Assembly: GCF_017301635.1 (NCBI RefSeq)
Contig: NZ_CP071091.1
Span: forward strand, 3,112,001-3,176,000
Length of the DNA stretch: 64,000 nucleotides
Direction of reading: 5' to 3'
Source of the DNA: Myxococcus landrumus
GTDB lineage: Bacteria > Myxococcota > Myxococcia > Myxococcales > Myxococcaceae
Shown in pieces: positions 25,941-33,855 of the stretch (the stretch's first letter is position 1; each line of letters opens with the position of its first letter). The translations under genes and the position numbers were made by a program. The notes under the pieces were generated by a model, which saw nothing but the letters and a program-made list of their open reading frames with translations, did not search any database and was not told the DNA's origin.

Positions 25941-26615
25941 ATGCTGACTCGTGAGATGAGCACCAAGCCGGATGGCGGGCTGTACTTCGAGCTGTACTGG
26001 GGCGAGAACCTCGCCGAAGCCTGGAGCTACGGCCCGGAGTTGGAGAAGGTGCTCGCCGCGCCCGATGAGCAGGCGCCCCTCCCTCTCTATGGCTTCACGC
26101 TGCCCGAGGAACCCTTCCTCATGGCCGAGCGCACCCAGGGCGGCTGGCGCATCCACCTGCCCCCCAAGGTCCAGGCAGAACGCAAGGCACGCGGAGCCAG
26201 CTTCGCGCCTGTCCCCTCGGAACACCTCGTCCAGGACCAGGGGCGCGCCTCCGTGGTGCTCGGCGAAGGCATGACGCTGCGCCTCACGGAAGGACAGCTC
26301 TCGCTGCTCGTCCAGGCCTCCGTCGTCAAGGAGCGGGTCGGCCCTCTCCAATGGAAGGACCTCGGCTGGCTCGCCATCGTCGGTGTGCTCTTCCTGAGCC
26401 TGCCCGTGGGCTTCCTCCTCGCGGGCCCCACCCCCGAGCGCGCCGCCGAATCCAACGCACGAGCCCTGCAACAAGCCGCGGACAAGGAAGCCGCGCGCCG
26501 CAAGGACATGGGACTCGACACTCCCATGCGCCCCATCACCGACGCCGAGCGCGCCCAGCAGCAGACCGACGGAGGTCCCGAGGTCCACGTCCCCGCGAGC
26601 TTCCGCGTCCGCTAG
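25941..26615 (+). CDS. Single-pass membrane protein, unknown function
   Basis: About 224 residues from ATG 25941, with AGGA five bases upstream; ATG 25956 is an alternative. The soluble N-terminal part (LYFELYWGENLAEAWSYGPE to LTEGQLSLLVQASV) is beta-rich. One hydrophobic segment (LGWLAIVGVLFLSLPVGFLLAGP) lies near residues 143-165, followed by a charged helix (ERAAESNARALQQAADKEAARRKD) and a short tail ending VPASFRVR. The layout suggests a cytoplasmic sensor-like domain anchored in the inner membrane with a short periplasmic coil. No family or catalytic motif was recognised. It stands alone between two gaps. Confidence 0.72.
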   Translation: MLTREMSTKPDGGLYFELYWGENLAEAWSYGPELEKVLAAPDEQAPLPLYGFTLPEEPFLMAERTQGGWRIHLPPKVQAERKARGASFAPVPSEHLVQDQGRASVVLGEGMTLRLTEGQLSLLVQASVVKERVGPLQWKDLGWLAIVGVLFLSLPVGFLLAGPTPERAAESNARALQQAADKEAARRKDMGLDTPMRPITDAERAQQQTDGGPEVHVPASFRVR

Positions 26616-26845
26616 GCAGGCCGCCCGTCGTTCTCCGACACGTGTCCACGCGGATGCAGCAGTCCCCCACGACGTGGAGGAGACTCGCAGCGCAGCACGC
26701 TCGGTCCAGGCGCTCACGGAGAGCCTGAGCCCATCCGCCCTCGGAGCGCACGTCAGGGGTCTCAGACTCGGCCGGAGCCACTGCACCGGAGCATCTGAAG
26801 AAGCGCGCTCGATGCGAACCCCATCCCCCTCAACGATGACCTCTC

Positions 26846-26874
26846 TTGACGATGTCACGTGCAGCACGTACCGC
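26846..26874 (+). promoter_or_regulatory. Possible promoter with internal inverted repeat
   Basis: TTGACG (26846-26851) and TACCGC (26869-26874) are 17 bases apart. Between them ACGTGC (26857-26862) and GCACGT (26864-26869) form a perfect inverted repeat around one base, in the position of an operator. The -10 match is poor. The rest of the 290-base gap 26616-26905 shows no gene. Confidence 0.3.
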
Positions 26875-26905
26875 CCTGGTATCCCGTGCAGAGGAGGAAC
26901 AAACC

Positions 26906-27202
26906 GTGACCACTCGCAATGAGGTGATGGCGCAGTGGGCCGCGGTTCTCAGCGAACTGCGAGCCCTGTTCACTCGCGATCCGAGAACCAAACCCGAACT
27001 GCGGGCGTGGGTCGAAGATTCGATCTCGCTCTCGCGGCGGATCAGTTCGTCAGGGGAGGTCTGCAACAAGGTGGAGGAAGTCGCCTGGCACTACCTGGCG
27101 GATGCGGACATCCGGGTGAAGTGTCCCGAATACGCGGAGGTGCAACGCGCGGACTTCGAAGGGTGGCTGCGCGAGGAGGAGGCGCGCCTGGCGAAAGACT
27201 GA
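26906..27202 (+). CDS. Small soluble protein, unknown function
   Basis: 98 residues from GTG 26906, chosen because GAGGAGG at 26891-26897 is an ideal ribosome-binding site. The protein is helical, charged and without membrane segment or signal (VLSELRALFTRDPRTKPELR, then ISLSRRISSSGEVCNKVEEV, then ADFEGWLREEEARLAKD). A single Cys is present. Nothing about the function can be read from it; it might be a small regulatory or adaptor protein. It converges on the moaDE-like gene with 61 bases between stops. Confidence 0.62.
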   Translation: MTTRNEVMAQWAAVLSELRALFTRDPRTKPELRAWVEDSISLSRRISSSGEVCNKVEEVAWHYLADADIRVKCPEYAEVQRADFEGWLREEEARLAKD

Positions 27203-27263
27203 GCAGGACGACGAAGAGCATCATCCCAGTCTCCCTCCAGTGGAGGTGGGGCCTGTCTCCTCC

Positions 27264-27938
27264 TCAGGGCCCGAGCCCGACCCAGACCTCACCATCCTCG
27301 AAGAACTCCTTCTTCCAGATGGGCACGTCCTGCTTGAGCCGCTCGATGGTGTACTCACAACCCCGGAACGCTTCCCTGCGATGAGCGGATGCGGTGGCGA
27401 TGACCACCGCCAGCTCTCCCGGAACCAGCGTGCCCACGCGGTGGACCACGGCCAGCCGGACACCCGGCCACAACGTGGCGACCTCCGCGCCAATCTCCGC
27501 CAGCTTCTTCTCCGCCATCGGCGCGTAGGCCTCGTACTCCAGCCGCAGCACGCGCCGGCCCTTCGTCTGGTTGCGCACCGAGCCGCTGAAGGTGACGAGC
27601 CCGCCGTACGACTCACCGCCCACCGCCTCCACCACTTCCTCCAACCGAAGCGGCCGGTCCACCACCCGGAACAACCCCGGGGAACCTCCCGCGACCGGAG
27701 GAATCAACGCCACCTCCGCGCCGGGACGAACCGGCGCATCCACGCCCACGAACTCCTGGTCCACCGCCACGCGCAGATGCGGCAACAGCGGCTCCAGTCC
27801 TGGATGCGCGGCGCAGAGAAGTCGCAGGACCTCGCGCACCGTCACGCCCTCGGACACCGGAATGGACTCACGCGCCTGTCCCGCCCGCTCACGGGCAGCG
27901 GCGAAGTAGAGCACGGTGATGGAGCCTCCGGAGCTCAT
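27264..27938 (-). CDS. Fused molybdopterin synthase, MoaD-MoaE
   Basis: 224 residues from ATG 27938, which overlaps the preceding stop (ATGA); GTG 27944 is an alternative. Residues 1-85 are a MoaD ubiquitin-like domain ending in VALIPPVAGG with the double glycine at 84-85. Residues about 88-224 are MoaE (VVDRPLRLEEVVEAVGG, GLVTFSGSVRNQTKGR, IATASAHRREAF, RLKQDVPIWKKE with the catalytic lysines). Molybdopterin synthase inserts two sulfurs into cyclic pyranopterin monophosphate. Because MoaD works through a free C-terminal glycine that MoeB adenylates, the fusion must either be cleaved after GG or work differently. It is the last gene of a minus-strand operon. Confidence 0.93.
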   Translation of the reverse strand: MSSGGSITVLYFAAARERAGQARESIPVSEGVTVREVLRLLCAAHPGLEPLLPHLRVAVDQEFVGVDAPVRPGAEVALIPPVAGGSPGLFRVVDRPLRLEEVVEAVGGESYGGLVTFSGSVRNQTKGRRVLRLEYEAYAPMAEKKLAEIGAEVATLWPGVRLAVVHRVGTLVPGELAVVIATASAHRREAFRGCEYTIERLKQDVPIWKKEFFEDGEVWVGLGP

Positions 27939-29782
27939 CGCCACCCCTGCCCGCCTCGAGCCCCCTCGCGCAATCGCAGCCCCCCCTTCAACCGGGCGCC
28001 GCCCTCCGCGAGAGAAAAGTCCATGAAGGCCGAGTCCAGCGGCATGAAGCGCTCCAGCACCGCCTTCACGAGCCCCTGCGCCGAAGCAAGCCGCTCCGCG
28101 GGCACGCCCGGCACGGAGTGCTGCGCATCCAGGTCCGCCCGAAGCTGACCCAGGTCCGCCATCAACGACTGGTGCCCCGCGCCAAAGGCCTCGCCGCCCA
28201 GGCGCTCGCGAAGGGCACGGCCCACGTCACCACGAGGCCGCCCCTCCAGCGACTCCCCCGCGAGCAACGTCGCCCGCTGAGCCCCGACCATGAGCTGCAC
28301 CGGGAAGCCCCGGAGCATCGTCCGGTACATCTTCCCACCTGGAACATTCTCCACGCGGAAGCGCAGCAGCGACCCGTCGAGGTGCTCATCGAGCAGCCGC
28401 AGCACGGGCTCCGCCGACGTGAGCCCCGCGTCAATCAACACCGTCCCGCGAGGCTCCGGCCGGTGATTCTGGACGAAGCTCTTCAGGAACCCGGGCGCGT
28501 CGAAGTACACCAGCACGGCCACGTCGCCACGCAGGGCCTTCAACAAGGCCTCCGGGTCCAAACCGTGCGCGCGCCACCGCTCCACCACGCGCTCCCGCAG
28601 CGGTGAGCCCGGAGCACCGAACACCAGCTTCGCCAGCTCCTCGGGAGGAACGGAGAGCTGCGCTGCCGCCACCGGCCCCAACGCACTGTCCGCCAGGAGC
28701 GCCGACGAGGGCGCAGCCGCGCCCTGGAACAACGGCCGGGACGACGCGAGGAACCCATCCAGCGTCACGCGCTCGGCATGGACCGCCAGCGAGGCCATGA
28801 AGCCTCGCACCGGCGACACCGGCTCCCCCTCCTCCGCCCCGGCCTTCAACGCGCTCGAGTACAGGTAGACATGGCCCTCCGCGACCTTCGCGCGGAGCTC
28901 CTGATACAGCGCGGACTCGGAGAGCCCAGGACCCTGGAGGTCCCTCACCGCACCGCGAGCCACCTCGACATCCGCGACCGCCGGCGCCACGGCCAACACC
29001 GACACCGGCTCGCCGACCTCCTCCTCGTCACCAGCCGAGTCGGGAATCGCCAGGTACAGGTAGCCCCGGTCGACGAACAACAACATCGGCTCGCCCGAGT
29101 CCGCGGGAACCACACGCATGGCCCCGTCTCCCGTCGGAGAGACTTGATTCCCGGCGCTCTCCAGCTCTTGAGCCACCGCCTGCATCGCGGCCTCGGGCTC
29201 CGTCACACCGAGCAGCGCCACCACGCCATCGAACGACGGCAGCAGGAAGAGGCCAAAGCCTTCCTCGGGGTCCACGACGCCAGAGCTCTGCGCCAGACTC
29301 TCCAGCACCATCGCCACGAGCGGCGCATCCCGGAGCGCGTTCTCGGACTCCTCGGGGCCCACGAGCCGCTCGTAGAAATCCACCAGCGTTTCCATGTTGC
29401 CCCGCAGCGTGGGCATCCACAGCACCGTCTGCGCCTCCGCGGGCACCGCCCTCAAGAGCGGACGCGGCACGACGGTGAGCTGCACCCGTCCCACGTCCTG
29501 GCCCTCATGCAGCGCACGCACCGAGTACACCCCCGGGCGCGCGAACGCATGCGTCAGCCGAGGGCCCTGCTGGGACGGCGTCCCGTCTCCCAGCTCCCAG
29601 GAGAGGACCGGAGCCCCTTCCTCACGCGAGCCCAGCTCGACGGGAACGCCCGCCTCCACCGCGCGGTCCGCGCCCAGGTCCGCGCGAACGGCGCGCCGGC
29701 AGCCGGAGGCCCAAGGGCCCACGGCGGCCAGCAAGACGAGAAGCGCGGCGGAGGAACGGACAGAGCGCGGAACAAGCGGCAT
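27935..29782 (-). CDS. Large PKD-domain lipoprotein, unknown function
   Basis: 615 residues. Signal peptide with lipobox (LLVLLAAVGPWASGC), a PKD-type domain at about 45-105 (LSWELGDGTPSQQGPRLTHA, FARPGVYSVRA), then about 500 residues of alpha/beta sequence (QTVLWMPTLRGNMETLVDFY, DEEEVGEPVSVLAVAPAVAD). The body resembles the DUF3352-type lipoproteins that are found in myxobacteria, but no catalytic motif is visible. Its stop overlaps the MoaD-MoaE start and its start is 6 bases after the beta-barrel gene, so it belongs to the same operon. The envelope location contrasts with the cytoplasmic MoaDE. Confidence 0.82.
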   Translation of the reverse strand: MPLVPRSVRSSAALLVLLAAVGPWASGCRRAVRADLGADRAVEAGVPVELGSREEGAPVLSWELGDGTPSQQGPRLTHAFARPGVYSVRALHEGQDVGRVQLTVVPRPLLRAVPAEAQTVLWMPTLRGNMETLVDFYERLVGPEESENALRDAPLVAMVLESLAQSSGVVDPEEGFGLFLLPSFDGVVALLGVTEPEAAMQAVAQELESAGNQVSPTGDGAMRVVPADSGEPMLLFVDRGYLYLAIPDSAGDEEEVGEPVSVLAVAPAVADVEVARGAVRDLQGPGLSESALYQELRAKVAEGHVYLYSSALKAGAEEGEPVSPVRGFMASLAVHAERVTLDGFLASSRPLFQGAAAPSSALLADSALGPVAAAQLSVPPEELAKLVFGAPGSPLRERVVERWRAHGLDPEALLKALRGDVAVLVYFDAPGFLKSFVQNHRPEPRGTVLIDAGLTSAEPVLRLLDEHLDGSLLRFRVENVPGGKMYRTMLRGFPVQLMVGAQRATLLAGESLEGRPRGDVGRALRERLGGEAFGAGHQSLMADLGQLRADLDAQHSVPGVPAERLASAQGLVKAVLERFMPLDSAFMDFSLAEGGARLKGGLRLREGARGGQGWR

Positions 29783-29788
29783 CCACCG

Positions 29789-30523
29789 CTAATAGTCCAG
29801 CGCGAGTCCAAACATCCAGCGCCGGCTGGAGAGCACGAGGCCCTTCCCGCCGAAATTGTCCACATCCGCGTAGGTGTACTCGGCGAACAGGTAGCTGTGG
29901 TTGACGCCCAGCCCCGAGTCGAAGTCGCGAGCGAAGCGCGGCTGCAGCACGTCCAGCAGGAAGGACACGCCCGCCGTCGCGCCCCAGCCCCACTTGCCAC
30001 CGCTGCCCTTGCGGCCCTGGGCGGTCTCGGTGTCGTCGCCCTTCGTCACCCACCACGGCGTGTAGATGAGCCCCAGCTTGCCGTACGGCACCAGGGGGAT
30101 GCCCCACTCGAAGGCCGCGTAGTCGAACTTGTAGAAGGCGTTGAGGCCCAGCGGAATCACCTTCAGCGCCGTCTTCTCCGCCGCGTCACCGCCATCATCC
30201 AGCTTCGCGTTCGCGTACTTCTCACCGTAGCCCGCCGACACACCCACGCCCGCGGTGCCAACGCCCTGGTAGAAGAAGTGCTGCAGCTCCACCTCGACGA
30301 GCAGCAGCGAGGAATCGCCGAAGGTGTCCTTGTACGGAGTCCGCCCCTCGGTGAGCCCCTTTTCCGAGTCCACGCGGGGCTTGTAGCCCCCCAGCCGGAA
30401 GATGACTCCGCCCGAACGCGGCGAGGAGAAGTCCTCGGCTTCCACTTCGCTCACGACGTCCTGTGCCAACGCCGGCGACCCGGCGACCATCATGGCCACA
30501 CCCAGCGCCCATGCCCGACTCAT
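29789..30523 (-). CDS. MXAN_2562-family outer-membrane beta-barrel protein
   Basis: 244 residues. Signal peptide MSRAWALGVAMMVAGSPALA cut before QDVV, then repeated amphipathic strands (GVIFRLGGYKPRVDSE, SLLLVEVELQHFFYQGV, FYKFDYAAFEWGIPLVPYGK) and a final strand ending in WMFGLALDY with a terminal aromatic, as needed for BAM recognition. The sequence matches my memory of the myxobacterial MXAN_2562 family, which accompanies MXAN_2561 proteins. It overlaps the upstream MYXO-CTERM gene by ATGA, so the pair is coupled. Confidence 0.85.
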   Translation of the reverse strand: MSRAWALGVAMMVAGSPALAQDVVSEVEAEDFSSPRSGGVIFRLGGYKPRVDSEKGLTEGRTPYKDTFGDSSLLLVEVELQHFFYQGVGTAGVGVSAGYGEKYANAKLDDGGDAAEKTALKVIPLGLNAFYKFDYAAFEWGIPLVPYGKLGLIYTPWWVTKGDDTETAQGRKGSGGKWGWGATAGVSFLLDVLQPRFARDFDSGLGVNHSYLFAEYTYADVDNFGGKGLVLSSRRWMFGLALDY

Positions 30524-31413
30524 GACTGCTTCCTCCTGGACGTCAGCCAGAACCCCAGAGCCGCCATCGCGGCGCCCACAGCGAGACCACCACCGCCCGC
30601 GCCACAGCCACCCGTCTCCTGGCCGCCCGCGTCGACGTATTCATCGAAGAAACCATTGCTGGCAATGGGCGCGCCCGTCACGAGCGCCGAGGCGGGGCTC
30701 TCGTTGCCCGCCTTGTCGAACGCGATGACCCGCACGCCGTACGTCTTGCCGTTCTCCAGCCCATCCATGCGAAACACGTTGTTCGGCGTCACCTGCTCCT
30801 TGGAGCGCACCACCGCGCCCGGCGTGCCGGTGCCCGCATCGTCTCCCAGCGTCAACTCCACCACCTCCACCTTCAGCCGGGCCATGTCGCTGGTCGTCGT
30901 CACACTGACGCTGAGCGCGCTGTCCAGGCCCGTCACCGCGGGAGCCCCCGGGGCACCGGGCGCGACCGGGTCCAGGATGAAGTTGATGCTGTTCCCGATG
31001 CTCACCAGGGTGGAGTCGCACTGCCCCAGGTTGGTCTGCCGAGTCGTCGAAGCGCAGAGCTTGTAGGTCCTGTTTGCTTTCTGCCCCTCACACGTCTCCC
31101 CCTTCGCGTCGAGCGCCTCGCTCATCACCAGATTGATCGTACCGGTCGGCGACGCATCGTTCTGGTTGATCTCGCCAACCTTCTTGTTACCCGTGGCATC
31201 CGGCTTGTCCGTGCAGCTCCCCTCCGTCAAGAACAGGGTGGCCGAGGAGCACAACAGCGTCCCGGACCGGGTCCAGGTGACGGCATTGACCTTCCCGCAG
31301 TTGGCCAGGGAGACGACGACTTCGTTGTTCTGGATGGCCGCACCCGTGAAGTTCACGGTCTGCCCCAGGGCGGTCGATGCGGTGAGCAGAAGCACGACGA
31401 GTATGTGGCGCAT
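30520..31413 (-). CDS. MXAN_2561-family MYXO-CTERM-anchored protein
   Basis: 297 residues from ATG 31413; the frame is open upstream but not protein-like. Signal peptide MRHILVVLLLTASTALG, an N-terminal Cys-bearing beta domain (NCGKVNAVTWTRSGTLLCSS, SCTDKP), a fibronectin III-like domain at about 160-255 (APGAPAVTGLDSALSVSV, NGKTYGVRVIAFDKAGNES), and a C-terminal GGCGAGGGG, hydrophobic stretch and SRRKQS, the MYXO-CTERM arrangement. It is expected on the outer surface. It is the first gene of the operon with the beta-barrel, PKD lipoprotein and MoaD-MoaE. Confidence 0.85.
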   Translation of the reverse strand: MRHILVVLLLTASTALGQTVNFTGAAIQNNEVVVSLANCGKVNAVTWTRSGTLLCSSATLFLTEGSCTDKPDATGNKKVGEINQNDASPTGTINLVMSEALDAKGETCEGQKANRTYKLCASTTRQTNLGQCDSTLVSIGNSINFILDPVAPGAPGAPAVTGLDSALSVSVTTTSDMARLKVEVVELTLGDDAGTGTPGAVVRSKEQVTPNNVFRMDGLENGKTYGVRVIAFDKAGNESPASALVTGAPIASNGFFDEYVDAGGQETGGCGAGGGGLAVGAAMAALGFWLTSRRKQS

Positions 31414-31538
31414 GGGTAGTCCGACGCTAGCAAGCGGGGGGCCACACTCAACACCTTCTGGCGTGGCCCGTTTGACCCTGAAGTCCCAGCCCTGGAGCGC
31501 CAAACAGACAGGAGCGCTCCGGGCCGCGTGCCAAAATG

Positions 31539-32573
31539 TCAGGCAGCCCGCTCCCGCTCGGCCAGCTTCAACCCGGTCTCCACCAGGTTGAGCGCGGCGC
31601 CTCGGGTGGCATTGTCGATGGCGGCGAAGAGCGTCACCCACTCCGGGGACTGCGGGAAGGCGCGCACCCGGCCCACATGGACCGCGGGGTCCGACGTGAC
31701 GAGCATGGGCATGGGGTAGACGCGCTCCCCGGGCGCATCCAGCACCTTGAGCGAGGGGGACGTCTTCAGCGCCGCCCTCACCTGCTCCACCGGGCCCGCC
31801 TTCTTGAGCTGTACGTTGATGACCAGCCCGTGCCCGTAGAAGCTGGGCACCTGCACCGCCGTGCCCGCGAGCACCGGGGCATCACCCCGTCCCGCGAACA
31901 GCCGCGCCGCCTCCAGCGTCCAGCCCGCCTCCTCCTCCGTCCACGGCGAGCCCACCATGAAGCCGCCCACCTGGGGCACCAGGTTGAAGCCCACCCGGTG
32001 CGGGAAGGCGTGCGGCTCCGGCTCGCGCCCGGACATCAGGTCCGCCGTCTGCTTCTCCAGCTCCGCCACGCCGCGCACGCCCGCGCTGGACACGGCCACC
32101 ATCGCCGTCACCTGCGCGCGCGCCACACCGAAGGCCCGGCGCAGCGGCTCCACCACGTGCACCGCGGCCGTGGTGACAGCGCCCGGCAGACACACCACGC
32201 GGCCCTTGGTGACGGTGCTCAGGGCCTCGGTGTTGAAGCCCGGCAGCACCAGCGGGACGTTGCCGTCGCCTCGGAACGCGGGGCTGACGTCCACCACCCA
32301 CGCCCCCGCCGCCTGCGCCGCGGGAGCCAGCGTGCGAGACACCTCTCCCGGCGTGGCCAGCAGCACCAGCCCCATGCCCCGGAAGGCCTCGGCCGTGGCG
32401 CGCTCCACCTCCAGCGAGTCCTCGCCGTACTCCACCTCCAGCCCCTTCGAGCGCTCCGAGCCGAAGGCCCGCACCTGCTCCGCGGGCACGTCGCGCGCGT
32501 ACAACCCGGCCAGCACTTCGCGGCCCACCACGCCGGTGGCGCCCACCACGGCAATCTGCAAGTCGTCTTTCAT
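31539..32573 (-). CDS. Aspartate-semialdehyde dehydrogenase family protein, Usg-like
   Basis: 344 residues from ATG 32573. N-terminal NAD(P)-binding loop IAVVGATGVVGREVLAGL, ASADH-like layout (VVDVSPAFRGDGNVPLVLPG), the C-terminal dimerisation domain and a final Gly/Asn segment (AAIDNATRGAALNLVETGL). In true ASADH the nucleophile lies in a PNC-S/T motif; here the aligned stretch reads LPGAVTTAAVHVV, with Gly-Ala where Asn-Cys is expected and the only nearby Cys four residues earlier (VVCLPG). This matches the Usg-type paralogues that lack dehydrogenase activity. It is the last gene of the uppS-tsaB series, 48 bases after tsaB. Confidence 0.82.
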   Translation of the reverse strand: MKDDLQIAVVGATGVVGREVLAGLYARDVPAEQVRAFGSERSKGLEVEYGEDSLEVERATAEAFRGMGLVLLATPGEVSRTLAPAAQAAGAWVVDVSPAFRGDGNVPLVLPGFNTEALSTVTKGRVVCLPGAVTTAAVHVVEPLRRAFGVARAQVTAMVAVSSAGVRGVAELEKQTADLMSGREPEPHAFPHRVGFNLVPQVGGFMVGSPWTEEEAGWTLEAARLFAGRGDAPVLAGTAVQVPSFYGHGLVINVQLKKAGPVEQVRAALKTSPSLKVLDAPGERVYPMPMLVTSDPAVHVGRVRAFPQSPEWVTLFAAIDNATRGAALNLVETGLKLAERERAA

Positions 32574-32621
32574 GACGCGTCCTTGTGCGTGCATCGCCAG
32601 GGCGCGGATGCGCCCGACGCT

Positions 32622-33356
32622 TCAGTCGTCCTTCAAGCGCGCCGTGGGCGCGGGCCCCGGCAGCGGAGGGAACTTCGGGTTGCGCTCCGGCTCGGAGGCG
32701 CGCACGTAGTGCGGCTCCATGGCGAAGAGCGCCTGGAGCGAGAACTCCTCCGGGAAGCGCGCCAGCCGCGCCAGCGCCACCGCCGAGGGGAAGTCATGCC
32801 CCGTGAGGAGCCGCTCGGGAGCGACCCCCTGTGACACCAGCGCCGCGTGGTAGCCCACCAGCGCTGGCCCCAGCGCCACCGCGCGAGGCTCCGCGGCCAT
32901 CCTCGCCGCCACTTCCTGGGGCGACATGGCCGTCTCCGGCTCCAGCGCCTCCACCGCCCCCCCCCGCCGGACGTAGGCGCCCAGGTACAGGTCGTCCTTG
33001 CGCGCCACCGCCAGGCAGTAGAGCGGAACGTCCTCCGGGCCTTCCAGCGCGAGGGCCGCCAGCGACGACGCTCCCGCCACCTTGAGGTTCGCCGCGTACG
33101 CCAGCGACTTCACCGTGGCGAGGCCAATCCGCAGGCCCGTGAACGAGCCCGGCCCCAGGCCCACCACCAGGCCCTCCAGGTCCGCCAGCCGCGTGCCCTG
33201 CCGGGACAACAGCTCGCCGACGACGCCCGGCAACGCTTCGCTCTGCTTGACGGGAGGGGGCACCACCAGGTGCTCCACGGCGCGCACGCCGTCCGGCCCG
33301 CGCTCCACCAGGGCCAGCGACATCGTCAACGTCGAGGTGTCCAGCGAGAGAAACAT
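32622..33356 (-). CDS. tsaB: TsaB, tRNA threonylcarbamoyladenosine biosynthesis protein
   Basis: 244 residues. TsaB is the ASKHA-fold partner of TsaD in the complex that adds threonylcarbamoyl to A37 of ANN-decoding tRNAs. The signature FLSLDTSTLTMSLAL opening, the EALPGVVGELLSRQG segment and VGLGPGSFTGLRIGLATVKS are all present, and the TsaD metal-binding histidines are absent, as expected for TsaB. The C-terminal tail (PLPGPAPTARLKDD) is not conserved. The gene lies 9 bases after the rlpA-like gene, within an envelope-gene operon. Confidence 0.94.
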   Translation of the reverse strand: MFLSLDTSTLTMSLALVERGPDGVRAVEHLVVPPPVKQSEALPGVVGELLSRQGTRLADLEGLVVGLGPGSFTGLRIGLATVKSLAYAANLKVAGASSLAALALEGPEDVPLYCLAVARKDDLYLGAYVRRGGAVEALEPETAMSPQEVAARMAAEPRAVALGPALVGYHAALVSQGVAPERLLTGHDFPSAVALARLARFPEEFSLQALFAMEPHYVRASEPERNPKFPPLPGPAPTARLKDD

Positions 33357-33365
33357 GGGGGCTCC

Positions 33366-33848
33366 CTACACCGGAGCCGCCCACATTGCGCGGGGAATCT
33401 CCGACACGTTGTCCGCGCAGCGATACAAGCGCACCCGCACCACGCCTTTGTCCAACATGCCGAGCTTGGCGGCCGCCGCCTGTGAGACGTCGACGATGCG
33501 CCCCTCGACGAAGGGCCCCCGGTCGTTGACGCGCACCTCCACCGAGCGCCCGTTCTCCATGTTCACCACGCGCAGGCACGAGCCGAAGCGCGCCTTGCGG
33601 TGCGCGGCGGTGAGCGCGTTCTGGTTGAAGCGCTCCCCGCTCGCGGTGGGACGGCCATGCAGCCCAGGGCCGTAGAACGACGCCAGCCCCTCCCCCAGAT
33701 ACGAGCGCGGCATCTGCTCGCGCTTCGTCACCCGGGGAGAGCCCGGCTCCGGCCCCACGTCCTCGGGCCGGTCCGGCTTCGCCGCGCGCGAGGCACACGC
33801 CGTGGACAACCCCAGCGCCAGGAGGAGGACAAGGGTCGTCGGACGCAT
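33366..33848 (-). CDS. RlpA-like lipoprotein (double-psi beta-barrel, septal lytic transglycosylase family)
   Basis: 160 residues from ATG 33848. Lipobox signal peptide (LLLALGLSTAC) and a double-psi beta-barrel domain at about 50-150: GLASFYGPGLHGRPTASGE, NALTAAHRKARFGSCLRVVN, VRVNDRGPFVEGRIVDVSQA. RlpA cleaves glycan strands lacking stem peptides; no SPOR domain is present here, so septal targeting is not shown. The reading frame stays open upstream into rseP, but the lipobox start is clear. It lies between rseP (7 bases) and tsaB (9 bases). Confidence 0.9.
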   Translation of the reverse strand: MRPTTLVLLLALGLSTACASRAAKPDRPEDVGPEPGSPRVTKREQMPRSYLGEGLASFYGPGLHGRPTASGERFNQNALTAAHRKARFGSCLRVVNMENGRSVEVRVNDRGPFVEGRIVDVSQAAAAKLGMLDKGVVRVRLYRCADNVSEIPRAMWAAPV

Positions 33849-33855
33849 GCGGCCT

